Origin: Sphingomonas sanguinis NBRC 13937
GTDB lineage: Bacteria; Pseudomonadota; Alphaproteobacteria; Sphingomonadales; Sphingomonadaceae
Assembly: GCF_001591005.1 (NCBI RefSeq)
Contig: NZ_BCTY01000005.1
Span: 62,001 to 126,000, forward strand
DNA: 64,000 nt
Direction of reading: 5' to 3'
Made by a program: the position numbers and the translations under genes. Under the pieces are notes generated by a model. The model was not told where the DNA came from. It searched no databases and saw nothing but the letters and a program-made list of their open reading frames with translations. The stretch's first letter is position 1. Each line of letters starts with the position of its first letter. This document shows, piece by piece, positions 1-10,000 of this stretch.

Positions 1-1018
1 TCCGGTGCATCGTTTCTTCGTCGACAATGCACTGATGTGGCTGCGCGATTATCGGATCGACGGGCTGCGCTTCGATGCCGTCCATGCCATCGCCAATGAC
101 GATTTCCTCGACCGGATGGCGGGCGAAATCCGCGCGGCGCTGCCCGAGCGGCATGTCCATCTGGTTCTCGAAAACGAGAAGAACGATGCCGAGCGCCTGC
201 GGGCCGGATGTTATGACGCGCAGTGGAACGACGATTTTCACAACGTCCTTCACGTCCTGCTGACCGGCGAAACCAGTGCTTATTATGGCGACTTCGCCGA
301 TCGCCCGGCGGAACGTCTGGCGCGTTGCCTGAAGGAAGGCTTCATCTACCAGGGCGAAGGATCGCCCAACCATGACGGCAAGCCCCGCGGCAAGCCGTCG
401 GGCGACCTGCCCAGCACCGCCTTCGTCGCGTTCCTTCAGAACCACGATCAGGTCGGCAACCGCGCCATGGGCGAGCGGCTGATCCGGCTGACCGATCGCG
501 AGCGGCTCCGGGCCGCGACCGCGCTGCTGTTGCTCGGGCCGCAAATCCCCTTGCTGTTCATGGGCGAGGAAGAGGGCAGCGAGAGCCCCTTCCTGTTCTT
601 CACCGATTTTCACGACGAATTGGCCGATGCGGTCCGCGAAGGCCGCCGCCGCGAGTTCGCCAAGTTCGACGCCTTCGCCGACCCCGAAGCGCGTGAGCGT
701 ATCCCCGATCCGAACGCCCGCAGCACGTTCGAGGCCTCTATTCCCGAACCCGGACCGGCGGCAGGCGAATGGCGGGCCCTGTATCGCGAGCTGCTGACCC
801 TGCGACAGGTCCATATCGTACCGCGACTGAAAGGCGCAGTCGGCCTGTCGGCCAATGCCAGCGGAGAAGCGCGGGTCAAGGCGCGCTGGCGGATGGCGGA
901 CGGGGCCATGCTGACGATCCTGATCGATCTCGGTCCCGATCCACTGCCTTTGAAGCAGGAAGAGGGCACCATGATCTTCCGTGATAACGACCGCTTCGCC
1001 GCATGGATTTCCACATGA
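1..1018 (+). CDS. treZ: Malto-oligosyltrehalose trehalohydrolase, 5' end missing
   Basis: This is the C-terminal part of a GH13 enzyme that releases trehalose from maltooligosyl-trehalose; the gene starts upstream of the window. The visible 337 residues hold the second half of the catalytic barrel. The nucleophile lies in DGLRFDAVHAI (Asp24 of the visible part), the general acid in LVLENEKND (Glu56), and the third acidic motif is FLQNHDQVGNR. NHDQ rather than a plain HD, plus the TreY gene in the same operon, favours TreZ over a branching enzyme. Its stop codon overlaps the downstream malQ start (ATGA at 1015-1018), which suggests translational coupling. The N-terminal E-set/CBM48 region cannot be judged. 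Confidence 0.93.
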   Translation, partial: PVHRFFVDNALMWLRDYRIDGLRFDAVHAIANDDFLDRMAGEIRAALPERHVHLVLENEKNDAERLRAGCYDAQWNDDFHNVLHVLLTGETSAYYGDFADRPAERLARCLKEGFIYQGEGSPNHDGKPRGKPSGDLPSTAFVAFLQNHDQVGNRAMGERLIRLTDRERLRAATALLLLGPQIPLLFMGEEEGSESPFLFFTDFHDELADAVREGRRREFAKFDAFADPEARERIPDPNARSTFEASIPEPGPAAGEWRALYRELLTLRQVHIVPRLKGAVGLSANASGEARVKARWRMADGAMLTILIDLGPDPLPLKQEEGTMIFRDNDRFAAWIST

Positions 1019-2901
1019 GCGACCTCCACGCCCGTGCCGAGGCGGCAGGGCTGTCGCGCGAGTGGCAGGATGCCAAGGGACAGGCGCAATGCGTGTCGGA
1101 CGAGGCGTTGGCGGCGATCCTCGACCGGCTCGATACCGATCATGGCGAACCGGTGTTCGTTTCCAGCGAACTCGATCAGGCCATCGCATTGCCTGGCACG
1201 TGGCGCGATGGACCGGCGCAACTGACGCTCGACAATGGCGAGGTGCGGTCGGTCGTCCTGAACGACGGCATACTCCCAGCCATAGCAGACTGGGGCCATC
1301 ATCGGCTGGAGCAAGGCGGCCGCAGCATCACCGTTGCGGTCGCCCCTGCCCGCTGCCCCGCGCCGCCGCCGGGGCGTCACTGGGGCAGCGCCGTCCAAAT
1401 TCCGTCGCTTCGGGAAGGCGGCGGGGCCTATGGCGATTTTGCCAGCCTGGCGATGGCCGCCCGGACGCTGGGCCAGTCCGGCGCTTCGGCCCTTGCGATC
1501 AGTCCCGTCCATGCCCTCTTCCCCGCCGATGCCAGCCGGTTCAGCCCCTATGCCCCGTCGAGCCGCCTGTTCCGCAACATCTGGCTCGCTCCCGCTGGAG
1601 ACCCAGTCAACGATTCTCCGCCGCTGATCGACTGGGCAACGGCGGCGCCCGACCGCTTGCGCGACCTCCGGCTGGCCTATGACCGACTGGATGATAAGAG
1701 CCGGTCGGACGTCGCCCGGTGGCGGCACGAGCAGGGCGAGCGGCTGGAAGCGCAGGTCCGTTTCGATGCGTTGCAAGCACATTTCTACGCTCGGGACCGG
1801 GCGCAGGGGTGGCGCGATTGGCCATCCGAATATCATGATCCGACCGGAGCGGCGGTGACCCATTTCGTGGCTGAGCATGAGGATGCGATCGCCTTCTACG
1901 CCTTTGCCCAATGGTGGGCCGACTGTGCACTGGCGCAGGCATCGACCGCCGCGCGCAAGGCGGGCATGGGCATCGGGCTGATCGCCGATCTCGCCATTGG
2001 CGTGGCGGCCGACGGAGCCGACAGCTGGAGCCGTCCGGGCGAGTTGCTGAGCGGCCTGTCGATCGGCGCGCCGCCCGATCCATTGGGCCCGGAGGGGCAG
2101 AATTGGGGCATTACCGCGCTATCGCCCTTCGCGCTGCGCCGACTGGGTTTCGCGCCCTTCATCCAGACGCTGCGCGCCGTCTTCGCGCACGCAGGCGGCA
2201 TCCGTATCGACCATGCGCTTGGGCTGTGTCGTTTGTGGGTCATCCCGGAGGGCGCGCCGGCCGACCAAGGCGCCTATCTCGCGATGCCCTTTGCCGATTT
2301 GCTCCGCATCCTGCGGATCGAGGCACAGCGGGCCAATGACGGACGCGGTGCGATCGTGATCGGCGAGGATTTGGGCACCGTGCCTCCGGGTTTTCGGGAC
2401 ACCATGGCCGGCGTCGGGATGCTCGGGATGCGAGTGCTGCCGTTCGAGCGGGATGCCGAAGGCCGGTTCACGCGGCCGGAGCAGTGGGACGCACAGGCTA
2501 TTGCGATGACCGCCACCCATGACATCCCGACCGTCCGGGGCTGGTGGACCGGTCGCGACCTCGACTGGCGGGCTAGGATCGCGGGTCGCTCGCTATCCTC
2601 CGAGGATAGCGAGCACCGCGCGCAGGAAAAGGCGGCGCTCTGGGCCATGATTGGCGAAGACACAGCCCCGCCGTCGGAACCAGAGCCCGTGGTCGATGCG
2701 GCCATCAAGGCCGTCGCGGCCACCCCCTGCCCGCTCGCGATCGTGCCACTCGAGGACCTGTTGGGCCTGGAGGAGCAGCCGAACCTACCGGGCACTATCG
2801 ACGAGCATCCCAACTGGCGACGCCGCCTGCCCGAAACATTGGATGCAGCGTGCCGGAGCGAGGCGGTCGCTGCCCGCATCGCCATGCTCAATGCCCGCTG
2901 A
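1015..2901 (+). CDS. malQ: 4-alpha-glucanotransferase (amylomaltase), GH77
   Basis: Transfers maltooligosaccharide segments between glucans in the cytoplasm and so would supply chains of suitable length to TreY/TreZ. The 628-codon frame carries the GH77 catalytic set: nucleophile in GGIRIDHALGL (about Asp399), acid/base in IVIGEDLGTVP (about Glu451) and TATHDIPTVRGWW. The N-terminal ~130 residues are the family-specific extension. I chose the ATG at 1015 because it overlaps the treZ stop as ATGA; an in-frame ATG at 1003 would add four residues. It is the middle gene of treZ-malQ-treY, 22 bp before treY. The malQ insertion between the two trehalose genes suggests recycling of short malto-oligomers. 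Confidence 0.92.
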   Translation: MSDLHARAEAAGLSREWQDAKGQAQCVSDEALAAILDRLDTDHGEPVFVSSELDQAIALPGTWRDGPAQLTLDNGEVRSVVLNDGILPAIADWGHHRLEQGGRSITVAVAPARCPAPPPGRHWGSAVQIPSLREGGGAYGDFASLAMAARTLGQSGASALAISPVHALFPADASRFSPYAPSSRLFRNIWLAPAGDPVNDSPPLIDWATAAPDRLRDLRLAYDRLDDKSRSDVARWRHEQGERLEAQVRFDALQAHFYARDRAQGWRDWPSEYHDPTGAAVTHFVAEHEDAIAFYAFAQWWADCALAQASTAARKAGMGIGLIADLAIGVAADGADSWSRPGELLSGLSIGAPPDPLGPEGQNWGITALSPFALRRLGFAPFIQTLRAVFAHAGGIRIDHALGLCRLWVIPEGAPADQGAYLAMPFADLLRILRIEAQRANDGRGAIVIGEDLGTVPPGFRDTMAGVGMLGMRVLPFERDAEGRFTRPEQWDAQAIAMTATHDIPTVRGWWTGRDLDWRARIAGRSLSSEDSEHRAQEKAALWAMIGEDTAPPSEPEPVVDAAIKAVAATPCPLAIVPLEDLLGLEEQPNLPGTIDEHPNWRRRLPETLDAACRSEAVAARIAMLNAR

Positions 2902-2923
2902 TCCCTCTTCAAGGACGCCGACC

Positions 2924-5320
2924 ATGACGCCGCGCGCCACCTATCGTTTCCAGTTTCACAAGGACTTTCCCTTCGACCGGGCGGAGGCCTTGCTGCCCTA
3001 TCTCGACCGGTTGGGGATCAGCCATGTCTATGCCTCGCCCATCACCACGGCGGCGGCGGGATCGATGCACGGTTATGACGTGATAGACCCGACCCGGATC
3101 AATCCCGAACTGGGCGGCGAAGAGGCGTTCCGTTCGCTGTCCCGGGCCGCCCGGTGGCTGGGCATGGGTGTCATCATCGACATCGTGCCCAATCATATGG
3201 GCGTCGCGGGCGGCGGCAATGCCTGGTGGAACGATGTGCTCACCCGTGGTGAAGCCAGCCGGTACGCACGCTTCTTCGACATCGACTGGTCGCGCAAGCT
3301 GGTCCTGCCGATCCTGGGCGATCCACTGGCCAAGGTGCTCGCGGACGGCCAGATCGCGGTCGAACGCCGGGATGGACGCGCCGAGATCGTCGCTTATGGC
3401 GAGCATCGCCTACCGGTGCGGGACGAGGATCAGGACCGGGCCGAAGACGTGCCGGTCGCCGACCTGCTCGACCGGCAGCATTATCGGCTGGCATCCTGGC
3501 GCGTGGCGAACGACGAACTCAACTGGCGCCGTTTCTTCACCATCAACGATCTGGCAGGCCTTCGCATCGAGGACGACGAGGTGTTCGAGGAAAGCCACGC
3601 CCTTTATTTCAGGCTCTATAAGGAAGGGCTGATCGACGGGGTACGGATCGATCATGTCGACGGCTTGACCGATCCGATCGGCTATTGCCGGAAACTGCGC
3701 GCGCGGTTCGACGCGATCCCCCGCGACGACGCTAACCGCGCCTATATCGTAATCGAGAAGATCCTCGCCGCCGATGAGCCGATGGGCCAGGACTGGGGCG
3801 TCGACGGCACAAGCGGTTATGATTTCATGGAAGAGGTTTCCGCCTTGATCCATGCGCCGGAGGGGACAAGGCCCTTGGCCGAACTCTGGGCTCAGTTAAG
3901 CGGCCGATCCCCTCATTTCGCGCCGGAGGAATTGCAGGCCCGGCAGGATCTGCTGGCATGGCAGTTTGCGGGGCAGCTAGACCAGTGCGTCGCGGCCTTT
4001 GCCGCCCTCACGGCTTCGGCAGAGGCGCTTGAAGGCGCGATCACCACACCGATGCTGCGCCGTGCGATCGAGCGGCTGCTCTGGGTGTTCCCGGTCTATC
4101 GGACCTATGGCCCCGACGCCCCGACCAGCGACGTCGCCATTCGCGAGTTGGCGCGCCGCCGCGTCGATCCTTTGCTGCCGCCGGGCGAGGGCTTTGTCGC
4201 CGACCGGATCTTGGCTTGGCTCGCGGGCGAAGGCCCAGGGGACCGAGCCTTGCTGGCCGACGCGGTTCGACGCTTCCAGCAGCTCTCCGCGCCGATCGCG
4301 GCCAAGGCGGTCGAGGACACCGCTTTCTACCGCCACGCCGTCCTGCTCTCGCGCAACGATGTCGGTTTCGATGCGGGTCGCATCAGCATGTCCATCGCGG
4401 CCTTCCACGAACGCATGAAGGGTCGTGTCGAACGCTCCCCTCATGCGATGCTGACCACCGCCACCCATGATCATAAGCGGGGCGAGGATGTCCGCGCCCG
4501 GCTGGCGGTCTTGAGCGCCATGCCCGACGAATGGCGGCTGCAGGTCGAGGCGTGGTGGCGTCAGACCGTCGACTTGGCCGAGGGCGTCGATCCGGCGGAT
4601 TGGTACATGTTGATCCAGACCCTGGTCGGCGCTTGGCCGGAGGACCGTGATCTCGGCGACTTCTCGAAACGGATCGCGGCGTGGCAGGAAAAGTCACTCC
4701 GTGAGGCTAAGCTGCGCTCGTCCTGGGAAGCGCCCGACACCGATTATGAGGCCCGGTGCAACGCCTTGGCCAAGGCGCTGATCGACGGAGAACAGGGGAA
4801 GGATTTCCGCGAAGGAATGACCGCCTTGCTCCGCCGGATCGCACCGGCGGCCGAAGCGAATATGCTGACCCAAGCGGCCTTGCGCTACACCGTACCCGGT
4901 ATTCCCGACTGTTATCAGGGGACGGAGTTCGCCGATCTGAGCTTGGTCGATCCCGACAACCGCCGGCCGGTGGACTATCCCGCACGCGAAGCTGCACTGG
5001 CCGATGGGCATTGCCCAAAGCAGAAAGTCATCGCCGATCTGCTCGCCCTCCGGCGGCGTTGCCCGGACCTGTTCCTCCAGGGCCGCTATACCCCCCTGCC
5101 GGTCACCGGCTATGGCCGGGACCGGGTGATCGCCTTCGAGCGGCAGCACGGCGATCAGCGGTTGACCTGCATCTTCGGTCTACGGGTCACGCCGTTGATC
5201 GATGCGGATGGCGTGATCGACTGGCGCGATACGGCGGTGGAAACCAGTGAGGGCATGATCCGTCTGGCGGACAGGGCTGAGCCGATGCCGCTCTGGTTCT
5301 GGGTTACGATGGGGAGCTGA
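2924..5320 (+). CDS. treY: Maltooligosyl trehalose synthase, GH13
   Basis: Isomerises the reducing-end alpha-1,4 bond of maltodextrin to the alpha,alpha-1,1 trehalose bond, the first step of the TreY/TreZ route. The 798-aa protein begins with the typical TYRFQFHKDF and shows GVIIDIVPNHMGV, the nucleophile in GVRIDHVDGL (about Asp243), the acid in IVIEKIL (about Glu278) and TATHDHKRGEDVRARL. The long insertion between barrel strands and the late PGIPDCYQGTE segment are family features. The frame is open for 91 codons upstream, but ATG 2924 has an AAGGA at 2911-2915, starts the family-typical N-terminus, and lies just after malQ. Last gene of the trehalose operon. Confidence 0.95.
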   Translation: MTPRATYRFQFHKDFPFDRAEALLPYLDRLGISHVYASPITTAAAGSMHGYDVIDPTRINPELGGEEAFRSLSRAARWLGMGVIIDIVPNHMGVAGGGNAWWNDVLTRGEASRYARFFDIDWSRKLVLPILGDPLAKVLADGQIAVERRDGRAEIVAYGEHRLPVRDEDQDRAEDVPVADLLDRQHYRLASWRVANDELNWRRFFTINDLAGLRIEDDEVFEESHALYFRLYKEGLIDGVRIDHVDGLTDPIGYCRKLRARFDAIPRDDANRAYIVIEKILAADEPMGQDWGVDGTSGYDFMEEVSALIHAPEGTRPLAELWAQLSGRSPHFAPEELQARQDLLAWQFAGQLDQCVAAFAALTASAEALEGAITTPMLRRAIERLLWVFPVYRTYGPDAPTSDVAIRELARRRVDPLLPPGEGFVADRILAWLAGEGPGDRALLADAVRRFQQLSAPIAAKAVEDTAFYRHAVLLSRNDVGFDAGRISMSIAAFHERMKGRVERSPHAMLTTATHDHKRGEDVRARLAVLSAMPDEWRLQVEAWWRQTVDLAEGVDPADWYMLIQTLVGAWPEDRDLGDFSKRIAAWQEKSLREAKLRSSWEAPDTDYEARCNALAKALIDGEQGKDFREGMTALLRRIAPAAEANMLTQAALRYTVPGIPDCYQGTEFADLSLVDPDNRRPVDYPAREAALADGHCPKQKVIADLLALRRRCPDLFLQGRYTPLPVTGYGRDRVIAFERQHGDQRLTCIFGLRVTPLIDADGVIDWRDTAVETSEGMIRLADRAEPMPLWFWVTMGS

Positions 5321-5329
5321 GCGGCATCG

Positions 5330-5899
5330 ATGTCGTTGCTTTCGCCGGACTTCTACACGCAGCCGGTCGACGAGGTCGCACAAGGGCTGATCGGCGTAAC
5401 CCTGACGGTCGACGGCGTGGGCGGGATCATCGTGGAGACGGAGGCGTATGACGCGGCCGATCCCGCCTCACATAGCTTTGCCGGACGAACCGTGCGCAAT
5501 GCGACGATGTTCGGGCCGCGCGGCCATGCCTATGTGTACCGCATTTACGGACTGCACCACTGCCTCAACATCGTCTGCGGCACGCCAGGCAGCGCCGTCC
5601 TGATCCGTGCGATCGAGCCGCGACATGGCATCGATTCCATGCTGGAGCGGCGCGGTATCGCCCGCCCGATACGGGAATTGTGCGCCGGTCCGGGGCGGCT
5701 CTGCGCAGCACTGGGGATCAACATGGCGCTGGACGGGGCATCGCTCGATAGGCCGCCCTTCCTGCTGGAAGACGTGGACACGGTGCCGGACGTTGTCACC
5801 GGACCCAGGATCGGCATCACCAAGGCCGCCGACCGGCCGAGACGCTTCGGTTTGCGCAGCTCACTATGGCTCAGCCGCCCATTTCCCGGTTTCAATTGA
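5330..5899 (+). CDS. 3-methyladenine DNA glycosylase, AAG/MPG family
   Basis: Excises alkylated or deaminated purines (3-methyladenine, hypoxanthine) from DNA to start base-excision repair. The 189-aa product has the AAG-fold hallmarks: VETEAYDAADPASHSF with the catalytic Glu at about position 36, the GRTVRNATMFGPRGHAYVYRIYGLHHCLN block that lines the base-flipping pocket, and the late CAGPGRLCAALGI segment. Length is usual for the bacterial family. It starts 9 bp after treY on the same strand, so it may be read through from the trehalose operon, although the functions are unrelated. After it, 5900-6012 holds only a 10-bp direct repeat and the next ribosome-binding site. Confidence 0.9.
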   Translation: MSLLSPDFYTQPVDEVAQGLIGVTLTVDGVGGIIVETEAYDAADPASHSFAGRTVRNATMFGPRGHAYVYRIYGLHHCLNIVCGTPGSAVLIRAIEPRHGIDSMLERRGIARPIRELCAGPGRLCAALGINMALDGASLDRPPFLLEDVDTVPDVVTGPRIGITKAADRPRRFGLRSSLWLSRPFPGFN

Positions 5900-6012
5900 T
5901 GCAATGCAGCGTTAATATTGGCGCCTTCACCCCGCAATGCAGCAACTTATTTACTTGATCTCCACCATATTTATCACGAGCCTGCCTCCCATAATAAATA
6001 AGGGGCGAGTCG

Positions 6013-6201
6013 ATGGAGTGGATCAAGGTCCTGGCGGTAGTCGCCATGGTCTATGGCATTTGGGCAGCTTATCGGTCGCTGGGCGCGCCAGTTCTTCACG
6101 AAGGGGCTCGCTATTTCCGCCAGCCCGATGGCAGCTTCCGCCGCTGGTATGGCGGTCGGCGCTTCAGCGCGGACGAAGTGGGCGCACCCGAGCAAGCCTG
6201 A
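6013..6201 (+). CDS. Small membrane-anchored protein, unknown function
   Basis: A 62-aa ORF with one N-terminal hydrophobic segment (IKVLAVVAMVYGIWAAY, residues 4-20) and a short soluble tail rich in Arg and aromatic residues (RYFRQPDGSFRRWYGGRRF). An AAGGGGCGAG Shine-Dalgarno-like sequence ends a few bases before the ATG, which supports translation. I do not recognise the family. It sits alone between aag and the protease gene. The tail pattern YFRQPDGSFRRWYGGRRF looks like a small basic domain facing the cytoplasm or periplasm; the orientation is not determinable here. Confidence 0.6.
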   Translation: MEWIKVLAVVAMVYGIWAAYRSLGAPVLHEGARYFRQPDGSFRRWYGGRRFSADEVGAPEQA

Positions 6202-6297
6202 TTTCCCACCGGGGCGGTCAGCCGTCAGACAGCTGGCCGCCACTATGATTGCGCCTTCACGCGACCCATATCGGGTGGCGGAAGGAAATGATTTCTC

Positions 6298-6924
6298 ATG
6301 ATACCCGATCTGGGCATCCCCCTGCCCCTCGCCGCCCTGGTCGCCGCGGCAATCCTGGCGGTGGTTTTGGCCCGCCGGGTGCCTGTGTTGCGCGTGGCGC
6401 TCAATCTGGTCAGCTGGGTCATCCTGGGCGGTCTGCTGATCGTCGTTCTGCAACAGCGTCAGCAATTCGATCCCTATATCCAGCGCGCGATGCAGGCCCT
6501 CAATCTTCAGGATCAGAATGTGGTGGGCGATACGGTGCGCATCCGCATGTCGCCCGATGGCCATTTCTGGGCGCGGGTGACGATCGACGACGTCAGTCGA
6601 CGGATGCTGGTCGACAGTGGCGCGACGCTGACCGCGCTGTCCACCGATACCGCGCGGGCCGTCGGATTGAAGCCCGCAAAACCGGTGTTCCCGGTCATAT
6701 TAAATACCGCCAACGGCATGATCCGCGCCCAGACCGCGCAGATCGACTCGCTGCGCATCGGCACCATCCGCGCCGATGACGTGCCCGTCGTCGTCTCGCC
6801 CGCCTTTGGCGATACCGATGTGCTGGGAATGAATTTCCTGTCGCGGCTCAAAAGCTGGCGGGTAGAGGGCTCGACGCTGATCCTGGAACCGCATCATCCG
6901 CAGCCCTTAACCGGACGCTCATGA
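6298..6924 (+). CDS. Membrane-anchored retropepsin-like aspartic protease
   Basis: A 208-aa protein with two N-terminal membrane segments (about residues 7-22 and 32-52) followed by a single-lobed aspartic protease domain. The catalytic motif is LVDSGATLTALS with Asp near position 106, and the end of the fold shows DTDVLGMNFLSRL, the Psi-loop/hydrophobic Gly pattern of clan AA. This matches the family annotated as TIGR02281, which would act as a homodimer in the periplasm. Its substrates are not known. The start follows GGAAGGAAATG at a rather long spacing. It precedes the hybrid kinase gene by 77 bp; no functional link is evident. Confidence 0.82.
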   Translation: MIPDLGIPLPLAALVAAAILAVVLARRVPVLRVALNLVSWVILGGLLIVVLQQRQQFDPYIQRAMQALNLQDQNVVGDTVRIRMSPDGHFWARVTIDDVSRRMLVDSGATLTALSTDTARAVGLKPAKPVFPVILNTANGMIRAQTAQIDSLRIGTIRADDVPVVVSPAFGDTDVLGMNFLSRLKSWRVEGSTLILEPHHPQPLTGRS

Positions 6925-7001
6925 CATAAGTGATACGGAAAGAAGACAGAATTCGAGGCGTTTGGCCCGTTGTCCGATTGACTTGATGGTGTAGCTTTTT
7001 C

Positions 7002-10000
7002 ATGCGTCAGACTATGAACACTCCCCTGTCGCGCATGCTGTCGCTCCCGCCGCAGCTCGACCGATATGTTGCCCAGGCCGTCGAAGCAGGCGAATTTGCC
7101 GACGAGCAAGCCCTGCTGATCGCCGCGATCGAGCGGATGCGGACGGACAGTTCGTTCGGCGATCCGGCGACCTGGCTGGTCGGCGGCGGCGAGTGTGGAC
7201 AATTGCTCCGCGACCGCGACTGGGCAGACAGCCCGCTCGGCCCCATCGGTCGGTGGCCCGGTGTCTTGTGCACAACGGTCGCCAATATCGTGCATTCGCC
7301 GATAGCCAAGGTCCTGATGTGGGGACCGGATCATGTCATGCTCTACAATGACGCCTATCGCAGCGTCGCGGGGCCACGCCATCCTGCGGCCTTTGGCGGC
7401 CTCGTCGAGCAGGTATGGCCCGAAATCTGGGATTGGAACCGTGACATTCTGGAGCGCGGTTTCCGAGGGGAGGATATCGCCTTTCGCGACCAGAAACTGA
7501 TCGTGACGCGCGCGGGTGTCGAGGAAGAGGTGGTCTTCGACCTCTATTACACGCCCGTCTATCTCGAGCGTGGCGACGTGGGCGGCGTCATGTGCACCGT
7601 CGTCGAGAATACCGGTCGCGTCGCTGCGGAGCGCCGCCTGGCCGAGAGCGAAGCGGAACTGCGAATCATCACCGACTCGCTGCCCGTTCTGGTCGCCTTC
7701 GTCGATCGCGAGGAACGGTATCGCTTCGCCAATGACTATTACCGCGAATTTCTCGGTGTCGACCCGGAGGGCATGCTGGGGCAGCGCATCGGCGATATAC
7801 TGACCGATGACGACTATAGCGAGCGCAAACCGCTGATCGACCGGGCGCTGGCGGGCGAGACGGTGGTGGCGGATGTCCATCTGCACCACCGTGACGGCAG
7901 CCGCCGCCGAGCCGAGACACGCTATATCCCCCGCCGGGGCGATGACGGTATGGTCATGGGTTTCCACATCCTGGTCTTCGACGTGGACGAGCGGATGCGC
8001 CATTCCGAAGCGATCGAGCGCAGCAATCGTCGTTTCCGTGCGGCCATGGATGCGGTGCATGGCGTACTGTGGACCAACAGCGCCGATGGCCGCATGATCG
8101 GGGAACAACCCGGCTGGGCCGCGATCACCGGCCAGTCTCTGGAGGAATATCAGGGCTTTGGCTGGGCAAATGCGGTCCACCCGGACGATGCCGCGGCCTC
8201 GGTCGTCGCTTGGAACGAGGCGGTGGCGACGAAGGGCATGTTCATCCACGAACATCGCGTTCGTCGCCATGACGGCGAATGGCGTACCTACGCCATCCGC
8301 GGTTTGCCCATCATCGGCGCCGACGGCGAACTGATCGAATGGGTCGGCGTCCATACCGACATCACCGAGCAGCGCGCCGCCGAACAGGCACTGCGCGATC
8401 AGGCCTCCATCCTCGCGCGTCAGGTCCACCACCGCGAACGCGCCGAGGCACAGCTGCGCCAGCTCAACGAGACGCTGGAAAGCCGCGTCATCGAGGAGAT
8501 CGCCGAGCGCCGCCAGGCCGAGATGAAGCTAGCCCAGGCGCAGAAGATGGAGACGATCGGCAAGCTGACCGGCGGTGTCGCGCACGACTTCAACAACCTG
8601 TTGCAGGTCGTGTCGGGCAACCTCCAGCTGCTGGGCAAGGATGTCGCAGGCAATGACCGCGCCGAACAGCGTGTCGCCAATGCGATGGCGGGGGTCTCGC
8701 GCGGGTCCAAGCTCGCGGCGCAGCTGCTCGCCTTCGGCCGACGCCAGGCGCTGGAGCCCAAGGTGGTCAACGTCACCCGCTTCGTCCAGGGCATGGACGA
8801 CATGCTGCGCCGCGCGATCGGTGAGGGCGTGGAGATCGAGACGATCGTTGGCGGTGGCTTGTGGAACACCTTCATCGATCCGGCACAGATCGAGAATGCG
8901 CTGCTGAACTTGGCCATCAACGCCCGCGACGCGATGGATGGCCAGGGCAAGCTGACTATCGAGCTGGGCAATGCCCATCTCGACGACGATTACGCCCGAA
9001 CCCATGATGAGGTAACGCCCGGCCAATATGTCATGCTGGCGGTCTCCGATACCGGGAGCGGCATGTCGGACGAGATCATCCACAAGGTCTTTGAGCCCTT
9101 TTTCTCGACCAAGAGCGAGGGCAAGGGGTCGGGGCTGGGCCTGTCGATGGTCTATGGCTTCGTCAAACAGTCGGGCGGCCATGTGAAGATCTATTCCGAG
9201 GTCGGCCACGGCACCACGATCAAGCTCTATCTGCCCCGCGCGATGGAGGCCGAGGATATCGAGGTCGCGGTCGATACCGGCCCAATCACCGGCGGCACCG
9301 AGACGGTGCTGGTCGTCGAGGACGATGCCGAGGTGCGCGCGACCGTCGTCGAGTTGCTGTCCGATCTGGGTTATCGGGTGTTGAAGGCGGTGGACGCGCA
9401 GAGTGCGCTGAACGTCATCGAAAGCGGCATCCCGATCGACATGCTGTTCACCGATGTCGTAATGCCGGGCACGTTGAAGAGCCCCGAGCTGGCCCGCAAG
9501 GCGCGCGAGCGGCTGCCCGATATCGCGGTGCTGTTCACCTCGGGCTATACCGAGAATTCGATCGTCCATGGTGGACGGCTGGACCGGGGTGTCGAGCTGC
9601 TCTCCAAGCCCTATACCCGCGAAGCATTGGCGCGGAAGTTCCGGCACGTGCTGGCCAACCAGCGCCAGCGGCGCATGGCGACGAATGAGGCTCCAGCCCC
9701 CCGCTCCGAGCCGCCCGTCGAAGAGGCTCGGCCCCAGCCGTTGCATGATGGCCGTACCATCCTGCTGGTCGAGGATGACGATCTGATCCGTATGAATACG
9801 GCCGAAACCCTGCAGGATGCGGGCTTTGTCGTCGTCCATGCCGTGACCGCCGAAGAGGCGATGACCGCGCTTCAGACCGCGCAGATCGATGTGCTGGTGA
9901 CCGACCTCAACCTGCCGGGTGAGTCAGGTGTCGAACTGGCTGGGCGGGCAAGGCAGTTGCGGCCCACGCTGTCGATCGTCTTCGCGACAGGTGACGGCGG

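Noticed and set aside
610..1911. Long open frame antisense to treZ and malQ
   Set aside because: High-GC shadow frame with Arg/Pro/Gly-rich composition; the plus-strand genes carry clear catalytic motifs across the same bases.
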